Source: Labyrinthula sp. Ha (Eukaryota > Sar > Bigyra > Labyrinthulida > Labyrinthulaceae). Taken from it: DNA of 64,000 bases. A model generated the notes under the pieces. It saw nothing but the letters and a program-made list of their open reading frames with translations. It was not told where the DNA came from and ran no database searches. The stretch covers positions 1,674,001 through 1,738,000 of the forward strand of contig JAALGZ010000005.1 in assembly GCA_015227615.1 (NCBI GenBank), in the 5' to 3' direction. The stretch's first letter is position 1; the number at the start of each line of letters is the position of its first letter. Below, in pieces: positions 11,734-23,291 of this stretch. The position numbers were made by a program, and so were the translations under genes.

Positions 11734-11777
11734 TTTTATTAAATTTGTATTTCTTTTTTAACGGTTAAATCTCAGAC

Positions 11778-12443
11778 TTAGTCAGCGTGCAATTTGGAAT
11801 CGTCTTTAAACGTTGAAGTTAAGATTGGATCTAATGGAACACTCCATTGTACACAACAGAAGATAAAGAAGAGAGTAAGTAGTAGAAACACACTAACCCA
11901 GATGATCAATATGTATTCAATTAAGTCAGAATCCGTTGCGGTAATTGTTGTGGCCTCCTCTTCATCCTGCAGGAAACGTTTCGAAAGTAGAATATCCCCA
12001 TGTATGAAGTAGTCGACATTTTGATGTTTCGCAGCCATGAATAGATCAATATTTTTAAGGAAATCATCGATGGTCTTGCCTGCCACTGTCATTTCAACAA
12101 ACGTTGGAGCGCCTTTGAACTCCAAGGTTTCAATAGAATCCACGGAAGCTGTAACAAAAGTAGCATCTTTCAGATTTTGAGCAACGTGTTTTCTAAAATT
12201 CTTGAGTGATGATTTCTTCACGAATTGTACAGAATCAAACCTGGTGTTGTTCGATTCTGCCTCTAGAGTCAAAAGGTAAACAACTCTTGGTCTGTTGAAC
12301 ACAAATTCCAGTTTCAGATCCTAATTTTAAAAGAAGATATGATATACGACATCAGAGCTACCAAGAGCAACCTTTAAATCCTTATAATTTTCGCATTGAA
12401 CTGCGACGATGTAAAGGAACAAGAGAAAAATGGATGTGATCAT
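11778..12443 (-). CDS. Small type I membrane protein, possibly ATP6AP2/V-ATPase accessory-like, two exons
   Basis: Exon 1 (12443-12348, 32 codons) encodes a clear signal peptide, MITSIFLLFLYIVAVQC. Exon 2 (12320-11778) encodes a lumenal region, one transmembrane helix near residues 162-182 (YILIIWVSVFLLLTLFFIFCC) and a short tail with W-x-x-P-x-DP..S and a terminal K-x-x-A-D. Total 212 aa. The tail resembles the C-terminus of the renin receptor ATP6AP2 (W..DP..S ... K-x-x-M-D), an accessory and assembly factor of the vacuolar proton pump, but the lumenal part is short and not recognisable. Membrane topology is well supported; the family is a guess. Confidence 0.7.
12321..12347 (-). other. Spliceosomal intron, 27 nt (type I membrane protein gene)
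   Basis: Minus strand, starts GTATAT and ends AATTAG; the shortest convincing intron in the window. Phase 0, between SSDV and DLKLEF. Its length is a multiple of three, but it carries an in-frame TAA, so retention would still stop translation. Splicing links the signal peptide to the membrane-anchored body. Confidence 0.8.
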
Positions 12444-13458
12444 CTTTATCTTTCCACTTTCAGCAAAGTAACTTTGCCCAAAATAAAATACATTCCGCAA
12501 CGGCCCAAGAGTCACTAGAACACGTAACAAATGAGGTAAACACATAAAAATCTTTGGAGACGGTTGGAAAAACATTTTAAACTCAAGAACGGAACAGTTG
12601 ATAATTTTTATTTTTCCTGAGGTTTTGAATATCATTACCAATATACGCCTTTTGGTTGCACCGCATGCAACAAGTCTGTGCTCAGGAAAAATCAAGAGGC
12701 CGGATTTTCAAAGTATCAACACATGTGGAGTTCAAAACCCTACATAAATATATTGTTGAAACACAGTAGTATAAAGGTATACTATTGTATTTTTTCATTA
12801 TGGGATATCAGGAAGCAATAATCCACTGAATTGATATTTCACATGTCACATACATCTACCGTTCAGTGCCAGACTCTGACACTCATACCAGCAACTTGAT
12901 TCATGGGAACTTCTACGAAAAAGAACTTGGCTGGTGAATAGGTGACAGAGGATTGAACTTGGTTTTCCCTTTAGCAAGGTGAAATTAACTTGGTACATGG
13001 TTTTAATACAACAGCACTGTTGCAACAGTTTGTAACAAGCACTTTTTAACAAGTACTACTACAACTAGTGCCGAGAGCAAATGGCAACGTTGAAAAAAGA
13101 GCACAAGATAATTCTTCTTATTTTAGGAAACAGGGTACCCAAGGAAAGTGGGATAGAAATACGAAATGTATGGTTTCCCTATTATTGAATGATTAACTGC
13201 AGCGCATAGTGACAAAGTATCTTACCTTTTTAATGATTTCAAACAGCGCTGAACACAATTACTCTTGGTTGCTCGTGAACCACTTTTAACCCATACTGAA
13301 TTCTCTAGTTTAACAATTGATTTTAAGTCGAAGCGAAACTCATAACATAAGATTTTGTGGAAGCCAATGCGAAGTCCGTAACACCTCATGTTTCTTTTGG
13401 AAAGGTATAAACAAGTCCAATACGCTTCGTGGACCTATGCGCCAACTTTTAGTCAGCA
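12444..13458. other. Intergenic stretch, no supported gene
   Basis: This 1 kb between GCN5 and the small membrane protein gene must contain the latter's promoter and the GCN5 3' end. A 68-codon minus-strand frame at 12846-13052 has no recognisable features. No tRNA or repeat is seen. Confidence 0.5.
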
Positions 13459-14976
13459 CTATTCCTTTGCGCAGATCTTATTAAAATAGTCTTGAAGCTC
13501 CTGAGCAGCTTTATAATACTCCGTATCCTCCGCGTTATACAACTTACAATTATCCAGCATCTTTTTTACATCCTCTTTAAAAATTTGAAGGCTTGTATAA
13601 TAATACCCACCGTTTAACCTCGCTTCAATCAAAGACAAATCAACAGGATCTTTCACAACATCTAAATAGTCTGTCACCGTATTTGGAACAGGTTCAAGAA
13701 AGGGCCAAGAGTTTGCATTATTCTTAATCTTCTTCAACAAACCTTTCAGTTCTGATCGCAACTTTTTACCTTTCTCACTGGTATCTCCAATCTTATTGTA
13801 AATTGATCCTAATGGCAACTCCAACAATGGTTTTGTCCAACCAGCCTCCTTTACTCCTGGAATGTCATAAATGCTATCAATTTTCCTCTTAGTGCCACTT
13901 TTAAAAAATGTTCTTGCTTTGAGACCTGGATAAACTGGTTCAATCTCTCGTAACTCCTTAAGCTTGCGTATCAAGAACTTCTTTTGATTCTTTAACATTC
14001 TTTTCAAATTTAAATAGTCTACAAAAGGTGAAATTGCACATTCCATTAAATTAGCACCGTCGTAGTCTTTAATGTAGCCCAAGTATCTATTTTGGGAAAT
14101 TGTAATTTCCTTTGTAAACCCTTGTTTCTTAAAATATCCTATGGCATAGTTGTCAGCATAAGTTAAGAAATGAGTCAGTCTCCCTAGTTTGACTGGTTTT
14201 CTCTTTTGCACGGATCCACTTCCCGCTTTAATATTCTCTTTATCCATAAATTCTTGTAATTTCTGTTTTGTAGAAAGTAAAGCCAAATCTGCTACGTTAG
14301 AATCCTTTGCCAATTCATCCTTAAACTTTTGAAAGTTAACCCTCCACTTTTTATCATGTGTGTCTATTGTTTGTGCATAGTGTTTCAGGTGGTTCATTAC
14401 AATTGTTCCATAACCAGAAACTTGATGATCGGCAGACACAGCGAGAAATGCAATCTCCGCAAATCTTTGATCAAGAAAGGGTCTAAAGCAGACACCACCC
14501 ACAATTTCCCTTTTGTTTGTAAGAAAGTCAGTGCGAACACAAACCAGTGTATAGTGTTTTTCATCAAAACAAAGTCTAATTATGTATTCTTTTGGCATTT
14601 TCGGCAGTTGCTTTGAAAAAATCTCCTTCATGTTTAGCAACCAAATAAGACTGTCCTGTTGACCATCATTGTTGATAACAAAGAGGTTAAGTTTATGATG
14701 TTTGTTAAGAACTTCAATACCGCCACTTTCTGAAAATAAACTTTCTCGAACTTTGGTTGGTAAGAAACCGTTTTCTTTTGTTGCCTTTTCGTATCTTCCA
14801 TGAACCTCTTCAATTGCAAGCGTTGATATGACACTTAGCAAAACTTTTTTACATTGGATCATTGTCTCATCTTCTTTAACTTCAGTAGCCCCATGTGCAG
14901 TTTTCGAAAAAACTGATTCAGTCTCTCTACGAAGCTTCCCATCCTTTGGGGCATTTCTTAGCATCGCATCTGCCAT
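13459..14976 (-). CDS. GCN5: Histone acetyltransferase GCN5 (GNAT + bromodomain) with an in-domain insertion
   Basis: 505 aa, start at the ATG at 14976 (MADAML); a TTG a few codons upstream is not needed. GCN5 is the catalytic subunit of SAGA/ADA complexes and acetylates histone H3 tails. The GNAT domain (about 95-320) has KQLPKMPKEYI, the general-base glutamate Glu174 in RFAEIAF (yeast Glu173), the acetyl-CoA loop QVSGYG (185-190), and FLTYADNYAIGYFKKQGFTKEI with YIKDYDGA. Roughly 60 lysine-rich residues (about 204-265) are inserted between MNHLKHY and FLTYAD, where most GCN5 proteins have about ten. The bromodomain (about 405-500) has WPFLEPV, a DYLDVVKDPVDL segment and the acetyl-lysine-binding Asn481 in KLYNAED. 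The N-terminal PCAF domain of animals is absent. Confidence 0.95.
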   Translation of the reverse strand: MADAMLRNAPKDGKLRRETESVFSKTAHGATEVKEDETMIQCKKVLLSVISTLAIEEVHGRYEKATKENGFLPTKVRESLFSESGGIEVLNKHHKLNLFVINNDGQQDSLIWLLNMKEIFSKQLPKMPKEYIIRLCFDEKHYTLVCVRTDFLTNKREIVGGVCFRPFLDQRFAEIAFLAVSADHQVSGYGTIVMNHLKHYAQTIDTHDKKWRVNFQKFKDELAKDSNVADLALLSTKQKLQEFMDKENIKAGSGSVQKRKPVKLGRLTHFLTYADNYAIGYFKKQGFTKEITISQNRYLGYIKDYDGANLMECAISPFVDYLNLKRMLKNQKKFLIRKLKELREIEPVYPGLKARTFFKSGTKRKIDSIYDIPGVKEAGWTKPLLELPLGSIYNKIGDTSEKGKKLRSELKGLLKKIKNNANSWPFLEPVPNTVTDYLDVVKDPVDLSLIEARLNGGYYYTSLQIFKEDVKKMLDNCKLYNAEDTEYYKAAQELQDYFNKICAKE

Positions 14977-17900
14977 TGTTTTGATAAGTATTCTTTTCTT
15001 CAAATTACAGTGTTACATTACTGCACTTTTTAGAATTATTACTTCCGCGATAAAGTAGAAAATATAATTTCAACAGTGTTTTTAGTTCTCATATGTATTT
15101 TATCTCGTAAGAAAACCCGATATTCTCATAATTATGTGTATTCTTATTTAAATGAAACATCTTATATTTTTGTCTCGATCAAAATATCTTATACGAGCAC
15201 TTATAGGTGCAGCGCTAGATCTTCCTGAGATCTCAACTGGGCTCAGAGGCCACTCCCCCAAACTGAACTCGAATGGGAAATTTATGAAGAAAAATTTTGA
15301 GAAGCGTTGAGAAACTCTTAAAAAATTTCCCAGTAACAGTTTGTGAAGTCTTAAAGATTCTTAGCTTCGTTAAAGCTGCCCTCAGGCATACCAAACAGTT
15401 TCGTTATGGTTTCGTACCTGGAACACTTTGTTATATGTTCCGGTATATTTATATTTGTAATATAGTATTGTTATATCGTGAAATACTTAAGTCCAGTCTA
15501 CTTAATCGTTAATACCTAATCACAAGAAGTTACAAGTTTGAAAGGTCATTAAGGAGAACGACAAAGCTCTCAATCTTTAGTTCGAGTGAGAATGAGAATT
15601 CAAACTTCTCAGGGAGAAATTCTCTCACCTCTACCAGTACCGTGATTACAAAATAATTCGTGACATATGAAAAACAACATAGTTCTTCTAAAAATACTTA
15701 ATCAAAGCTTGAATGTATTAAGCACTTTAAGAATCATCGAACTTGATATTCAAAGCGATCTTTTGAGGAACTTATTATAGTTGATAAAATAAGAATTTTC
15801 TAAAAAAATAAAACTGTCATATACGAAGGAACAGCATCAGGAAACTTGTTTTGGCTCATGTTAAAGACGGTTAACAGGTTATAATATTAAATGTTGATAG
15901 TATATGACATTTTCTTACTATGTCTAACCTGAACCTATCTGCATGATAACACAATTTAAATGAAACAAGGAATCTGCATTGAATAAACTGCTAGTTGTAA
16001 CTTGGATAAGATATAGTGGTATCAACTGTTTATGTAAGTGTAAAATTTGTCATACGTATGAGCCTGTTCAAGGAAAATATCAAACTCAACATTTATCCCT
16101 CAAAAAGGATAACTCATGAGGCCATTTGGTGGAACTTTGTTAACTCATAATACTTATCGAAATGATGAGCACCTACTTGAATCTGTTTTTGTTTGGTGTA
16201 ACTGAAACGGTGCCTTCGTACCTTCTTGTTGATTATAGTAACAGTTCAACGATGCGGAGAATTTATTTCCAAATTTGCATACCTTAAATGTAGGTTTAAA
16301 GTTGGAAGCGAAATACCACGAATATGAGCTTACTCGCATATAGCATAGGAGCTATGAAAGCTTTATTTTCTCAATTTTAAAATTTCACCTGGTTTTATCA
16401 AAAAAATAAAATCTGGTAGGAATTATAAACTGAGAAATTATAAATTACACAACATAGGACATATCTGAAAAAGTTGTAAAAAGTAAATTTGGAGGAGATT
16501 CTTCGGCTTGGTGTATGGGCAGGAATTGAGTAAAAAATAGATAAAGGTATTGTTCAGTGTACCAGATATTTTGAAAAAGCTTAACGTTATTTCAGAGATG
16601 TTTTTTTCAGAGATATTAAGAAACAGCCACGTTGGGTATTACGTCTTGGCTTTAGTGCTGTTTGTAAAAAGTTATATCACTTTCTTGTCATATTTTTGGA
16701 ATATATATTATCAAGGTTAAGTGATCTTCATGTTTGATATCTGAGTGCCATGTTTAGTGTCACCGGAAAATATAGCTGTTGAGGTTACCGGTGGTACTTT
16801 TTGCATATTTAGCCGTCGTATCTTTATAGAGACAAAACTGCGGACTATGTAGGCAGATATTAAAACTGAACGCTTTGTGTATGTGTAGTTGGACAATGTT
16901 AAGCTGGATTGGCTTTACAATAGTTTATTCTTAATGGAGATTTTTGTGGTCATACATTAGCTCTGAGCTGTGAGGACATGTCCTTATAACTATTTACAAG
17001 TTTCTGCAACAGAAATAGCTGAGTTTGGAATTGTTATTATTGTCTCATCTCCTAGATTTAGTATAGCAAGTTTGATCGCTCCATAGAGACTTCTTTTTTC
17101 AAGACATTTCTTTCACCTCCTTCAAACTTCATTTAGAAGAAACACATTTCAGTTAAAAAATGCCACCATCATCAACTAGTATAAGTTTACTTGGCTTAAA
17201 AGTTCAAAATTCAATAAAAAACTTTTAGTGAAATGAAACTTTGTACTCCGCTTACTGGGAAGTGTTAATTGGTGTTTTGATAAATGCCTTTTGTCACGAG
17301 TATTTCATTGTTATAAAAGTTCCTATTTTCAAACAAATTAAATCAGCATATGAGGCGAGCCTTTATGGTAAGAAGAGAAACGGATTTGAACTTCATTTCT
17401 GCGAGATGTATTTTGAATTAAGTTGATTCAAAATTTCAAGAATAAATAAAACAAAGTTTCAGAATTGATAGATAAAACAACATGTGGAAGTTGTGAGCTA
17501 AGAAAGTGAATTTTCCACCTCAGGCTCAAATTTAAAATAGAAGGTTTAGGTATCTCGAGCGCAGATATCATATTCACTCCAGTTGTGGTGTACTTACCTA
17601 AATCTTTCATTGCACAAAATAAAATTGAATTTGAGATCAAAATCATTCATTTGTGCTCTAATCATATGAAACAGCTAGTCATGTATAATGCCCCTTGTCG
17701 TTAAACTTTGGCATTAAAAACCCTGTCAAATAGAAGAGAATTTTTTAAATTTAGAATTAATACTCACTAAAAATCAGGTACATACCTGAAGGCCGGTGAG
17801 AGTTATGGTACTTTAATCGAGTTTTTAGCATAAGTAAAACGTGACATATATGTTCTATGGAAGCTAAAGATTTAAATATAGAATTGGTTTAGATAATACA

Positions 17901-20900
17901 TCTTCATCCGTATTACTTTACTCTCTTATAACCATAATGACTTTCTGGATGCTAAACTATTTATACATTCTTAAAGAAATAAAAAGGTTTAATCTAATTA
18001 AGTACGAATGCACTGAATGATTACATCAATGGTATTCAACGTATATACTCTTGCTTGAGTTTCCTCAACAAGTTATATTATTAGCGCGAGATAGGCTCCT
18101 TTAATCATACTATGATTGTTAATCAGTTAAATATCTTAAACCATGTTTAAAGTGCCATTTTTTTACTTTCATAGTTCTATGGATGATATGTCATTTCAAG
18201 CCCAAAGTAAGAGAGATTAAGTAATTTCTTATCAAATAATTTTATGCTTTTTTCTTCTCTCCTGCTAAGTACCATTTAAATTTTCTAGAATTGCTTTGCA
18301 ATATTCTAAGAGGCTTGTTCAGTATTTGTTAATGATCTCATACTACGTGATATATTTTCTTGATATGCAAAATTGCTACACATAATCAAATTCAGATCAT
18401 GTGTGAGCATTTAGATATTAGTTGTCATTTATGGCGGTGAGTTACTCAGTAGTTGTTATTACCTCATCCGATATTGTTTACCATCCCGAAGGTATGAGCT
18501 ATATTAAGAGAGCTCCAGCGAATAGCAACACGATTTAAGCTCACTAGGTAACTGAACCCCTTCCATAACTCCCAGTGCATTGAAGATACTGCGTTGGAGG
18601 CGTTAATTAATTACTCCAGAATGAGGATCCTATGCGAATGAATTTGTTGTCAAATTAGATAGCTCCTACTATAATTAGCCTTAAATTATGGATATGTATT
18701 ATTTGTATATTTCAGTTGGCTTAACTTCAAAAATGATACCACAATACTTCAGACATACTTTTTGGTTTTACTTAGAAGAGTGTTCGTAAGTCATATTGCC
18801 TGTCTGACTGAAGCATAGAGGGCTGGCCATCCATTGATCTCGGTGATTTAGTAAATTATTTTTACTTCTCGACTTTCAGCGATAAAACAGTGCAGTCAGG
18901 GAAACCAGAAAGAATTGAATGATAAGCGCTATCATTTTTAACCCCTTTTTTTGTATTATATTGCGCTTTATAGGTAACTTTACCTATTGTAGTGCCAAAA
19001 TTTGTATTTTCCTTATAACGGAAATGTAAAGGTGAAAATAAACTAAGTAGCTTGATATTGGAAGGACATGGTAGACAAAAACCTTCTGTGGTACATGTAT
19101 CAATGTATTCATATTTTCACTTTTCTTGCGAATTAGATTGCTATGTCCATAGTTATCAGTCAAGAAGGTAGATTTAACAGTTTTTTGCAACCGTTTCAGA
19201 ATAGCATTATTTTGAGCGATTTGTTAAGACTTATGAACTTATACCTACAAATATCAAAGAGTTGAATTTTTTCTAGTACTTGTTTCAATTCTGTAAGATT
19301 TTCTCATATGGCTTGATTAAGACATACTAGGGAAGAAAGAAGAAGTAGGAGGTTAATAAGAGAACATGTTTGAAGTAGTAGCGTAATAAAATGTTGAAAA
19401 TATAAGGATGGATCAAAGTTAATACAAGTCCACTTAGTATTTATAGATTTTCAAGTTGCAGCTAAATATTCTGGAAAAGTTATCAATTAAATGATAATGT
19501 ACAATAATAACTTTTGTATAAAACGTATATACATACTCTTTACTCATTCTTGGCAGTTATTGACCAACCATTGCTTCAAAATAAGGATAAAAACAAAGAA
19601 TAAAAAGGGAAAATAGGCAAAGTTGTTGCTGTTTTACTAGAGTAGATAAGCTTAAATATGGAACTCAAAATAATACTTGTAATTACCAAAAGAATAAAGT
19701 TTAATAACACATTCTTTAATTGTACAGGATTAATATTATTTTTAGTAAGATTATATATTGTTTCTCTTTTCATTCTACATCTTTGTTAACTTGGATTCAA
19801 TAAGAATGAGCGCTTTACTTGGTGTACATCACAACTCCCCACAATTTGTAGGATACCACACTTTCGTGAACAATAGATGAATAGGTATTAGGACATTCTT
19901 GAGGGAAATAACAACTTTGCTTAATTTATTTATTCTTTTTATATTTTTTATCCGTTTCATTTCATTTTGTTCATATTGTACTAGTTTTGAATTCATGGTA
20001 TATTTATTAAGATGTTATGTATATCTTAGGAAGGTAAAATGAAACGACGCGTTCTCCAAAATTCGGATTCCGCTACAAATGCATCATCAGTAATACTTGA
20101 TTCATGCTTAGCGACCACTAATGTTGCCATTTGGGGAAGACCATCACTGTAGATTTTCCTGAGGAACGCAATAATTTGGTTTTATAATCTACCATGCTTG
20201 AGTTAAAAAAAACTAAAGAAGCATCGGCATCGTGGCTCTTAAGTTCTCGGTTCCTAATTATTTAATCACTTGTTTTACTATAAGAAAGACTTACATGAAT
20301 GCGCTCTGTGTGTAAGTAAAAACTTAAGATTAGCTCGATTATATTAAATTTAGACCAGAAAACAACTAGAACGTGGTGCATTAATTATTTAAATGATGCA
20401 TTAGTATTTCAACCTCCAAATGGTCTCGTAAACAGAGGAATCTTATCAAGTAGTGCTACAATATCAATGATCTCCAATCTGGTTCAACAAACTGACCGCT
20501 TCCTAAAAACCGGCAGAGAATCTGTTAGATTCGTATAGACAGAGACAGTTTCTAGATCCAGGTCCATATAACACTCAAAAATTTTGCATAACCCCTTAAA
20601 CCGGGTTTAGAGAGCTTGGAAAGCTTCAAATATGACTCAATCCCTCGGAAAAGTATTAAAACCCAGTTAAGTGATCAACACACACCCACAGGGTACCCGT
20701 TCACTTAGCTTCTCAAATGGAGATATATTACCGGGGGAGTGAAAATAAAGATCTTAAAACTTCGAAAGTCTATACATTATTGAACCATAAGTTTATACTA
20801 GAAAAGCAAGAACAGTTATAGCATGAGTATTTTAAACATCCTATAAAAAATATCTAGTCGATTTAGAAAAACAATGTTACACGCTATTAATAAAACTTTT

Positions 20901-22311
20901 CCATATCAAAGTTCAAACCAACGTACTTTTAAAAGATAAAAATAATTCATATGAAATATATTGTAAGACTATATATTAGTGGAATGTAGGATATCCTTTA
21001 ATGATTTTCTACCATGTTTTCTTAGTCGAAGGATATACTAGTTTCATATGGCCTAATAAACATCAAGTCGAATGAGTAGTCCAGCCTGCACCAAAAGAAA
21101 TAAGAGAAGCTTCCATTGGGAGACAGAGAGTCTATCACATGTTTCTTTATTTCTAAAAAGTAAATATTTTTGATATAAACTGCGAGCTATCAGCTATAAT
21201 ATTACAAGATAAAAGGTGTTCGCAACATCTACTTCAGGATGTGTCGCATTAATGAACATTTTATTACTAGCAAATGGCTGCAGTCATGCTAGCAAAGAGG
21301 ATGATCAAGATTAAGTAAATCCTGTGCTTTATGGGGACCTTAGAATTTTAGGTTACTTAAGAAGAACCAAGTTCTGGGCATGAAGTAAATCAACCATTAG
21401 AAAAGCTGTGACTGGATTTGTTACTTGCAGCTACGTGAGGTTTATCTAAGGGTTAACATGCTGACACCTCTTGGTATCTTGCAAGAGATCCACTGAATAT
21501 TTTCACGCTAGATCGGGAAAAGGATTACAAACAGCACGGAATACTATAGATATAAAAAATCTAAAATGCAACTACAGGTAAATTGTAAACAGATTTGTTG
21601 TCACAGAAAAAGTAAAGAGTACAAGAAAAACTATTTTCAAGAAAGGGTTGCATATACTAGCTCTGTACTTACGAGCACAAGAATAAAACTAAGATTGTCA
21701 ATTTTGTTCCTGCTTTTCTCAGATGTAAGAACTCAAATCAAAAGAAATAAAAAATATGGGATGATTACGTGAAGAAGACATTGAAATTACTCAAGCAAAA
21801 AGTTTGGCCCCTATGTTAAAATATTCTTAGAATATTAACAATGCAACTGTAAGAGGATAACAACCAGTTGTTTATTTAGAGGAAGAAACATTTACACTCA
21901 ATGCAAGTGTTGCAAATCAATCTGAGAAAGTTAGTAGAGGTGTTCAAAGTCTTGAGACAAGGGCAACTATCGCAGCACACAATGATGCTAAAAAATCGCG
22001 TAGGGAAAGAATGAACAAGGAGTGTTAAAAACAAAGTTCTCTTCAATATGTCAAGAAAGGAAATTCATGAGCTTGAGTCCAAAGACAGAGCGCCTAAAAC
22101 AATCATCCACAAATTTACTTTTGAAAAAAAATGTTTTAACAACCACGACTATGATATACACATAGTACTTAGAGAGGAGCTACGCGTGATGAAAAAAACG
22201 TTTGAATCGCTTCTTAGAAGTGAGTAGTACAAGTCTCGGAGAAAACTACCACTTAAGGCAAGAAAGTAGGAAAAGTTCAAGAAAAGTGCCGCATAAAGGA
22301 GTCCAGTTCAT
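14977..22311. other. Gene-free AT-rich region of 7.3 kb
   Basis: No gene can be supported on either strand across 7.3 kb. The few frames over 60 codons are AT-derived and unlike known families. Near 15583-15627 there is an imperfect GA/TC-rich inverted repeat. At 20371-20404 the near-repeats GGTGCATTA and GATGCATTA flank an AT spacer. No satellite array, tRNA or recognisable transposon is visible. The first few hundred bases should hold the GCN5 promoter. Confidence 0.55.
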
Positions 22312-23250
22312 CTAGGTTTGTTGCTTTTGCAGCATGCCTGCAATTGTCATCAAAGACTGAAGCTGAGCAGACTTCTCACCATCCGATGTTATCTCTGGAT
22401 CTGAGCGAAGCATTTCCACCTTTGATAAGATAGTTGGTATATCCATACCAAGTTTCTCCAACACTGATTTAGTAGTTTGCTTAATGTCTCCTTGGTCTTC
22501 AGGATTTTTCTGAATCACTTCTCCTAACTTATCCGTATCAATCTCCCCGAGCATTGAAGTTGGAGCAGAGGCCCCTAAATCATACAACTTTTCAACTAGG
22601 TTTGAAATCGGTGAATGACCGTGGAGTAGGTTTTGCCCTGATCCATTGCTTATATGCGCTCTCTCTGAACTAACCCCTGGAGGAACTGGTGAAGGAAGAG
22701 AGCCCTCAAAAACAGAGTCACTGGCATTTACATCTTCGACGTTATCTCCTAGGGGTACTTGGTTTTTGGCCTCATTTTCAGCTGCATCGGGGGAATATGA
22801 AGATATTAGAAGCTTATTAGAAACTGAATCAGTTTTTTTTCTTCTTCTACGCCGAGTTTGTTTTGACCTTTCATGGGCTAGTTCGTTCAATCTATACTTT
22901 GTAAAGAAAGATATTTCTTCCCTGATAAGCTTCATGCGTACCTTGCTCATAGATTTATATGATAAATTTTTATATGAGTCTTCCTTTTTAACTAAATGTT
23001 TTATCCTATCGTTGTCAATATGAAAATCTTCACCGGTTTTCTTCACGTTCACGAACGACACAGAGAGCACCTTGCCACCTAAAGCAACTTTCGCCCTCTT
23101 GTTTTCTGCATTCACACTGAGAACCAGCACGACCATTCCATTCAAAATAGAATTTTTTACGACATCCTTTAATTCCACAAAATCACCAGCAGAAATACAT
23201 TCATCTAAGTACTTCTCGCTTTTTCTCTCGATTATTTCGTTGTTAGACAT
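22312..23250 (-). CDS. Unidentified basic, nuclear-looking protein
   Basis: 312 aa from the ATG at 23250 (MSNNEIIERK). Not recognised. The N-terminus (about 18-70) has alternating strands, GDFVELKDVV..GMVVLVLSV then RAKVALGGKVLSVSFV, suggesting a small SH3/KOW-like barrel. About residues 120-145 form a helix rich in Lys, Arg and Glu ending in a strong basic cluster (QTRRRRRKKTD) that would serve as a nuclear localisation signal. The middle is Ser/Pro-rich and disordered; the last 90 residues contain short helices (VEKLYDLGA, KSVLEKLGMDIPTILSKVEML). Its ATG is 41 bp from the ATG of the divergent tRNase Z gene, so the two must share a promoter. A role in RNA or chromatin biology is only inference. 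Confidence 0.8.
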   Translation of the reverse strand: MSNNEIIERKSEKYLDECISAGDFVELKDVVKNSILNGMVVLVLSVNAENKRAKVALGGKVLSVSFVNVKKTGEDFHIDNDRIKHLVKKEDSYKNLSYKSMSKVRMKLIREEISFFTKYRLNELAHERSKQTRRRRRKKTDSVSNKLLISSYSPDAAENEAKNQVPLGDNVEDVNASDSVFEGSLPSPVPPGVSSERAHISNGSGQNLLHGHSPISNLVEKLYDLGASAPTSMLGEIDTDKLGEVIQKNPEDQGDIKQTTKSVLEKLGMDIPTILSKVEMLRSDPEITSDGEKSAQLQSLMTIAGMLQKQQT

Positions 23251-23291
23251 TCTGTAAAGTCCTTTTTGGCCAGCCAGACTAATCAACGGAT
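23251..23291. promoter_or_regulatory. 41-bp bidirectional promoter/leader
   Basis: This is the whole space between the divergent start codons of the nuclear-looking gene (minus) and tRNase Z (plus). It must hold at least the 5' leaders of both. It contains a CAACGG just before the plus-strand ATG. No TATA element is visible. Confidence 0.6.

Noticed and set aside
14180-14370. The GCN5 insertion as a retained intron
   Set aside because: It is open throughout, Lys/Asp/Asn-rich and some 180 nt long, while all supported introns here are 27-29 nt and T-rich.
14977-15003. A TTG start nine codons upstream of the GCN5 ATG
   Set aside because: Eukaryotic genes rarely start at TTG and the ATG at 14976 is close by; the same applies to the TTG-extended forms of GMPR (44207), the LRR gene (52390) and the 312-aa protein (23286).
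17428-17646. A 72-codon minus-strand frame with an AGGTAAGT donor-like site near 17592-17601
   Set aside because: No acceptor at 27-29 nt and no protein-like continuation; the match to a generic donor is likely chance.
22646-23023. A 125-codon plus-strand frame
   Set aside because: Antisense to the nuclear-looking 312-aa protein; Ser/Leu-rich translation typical of a shadow.
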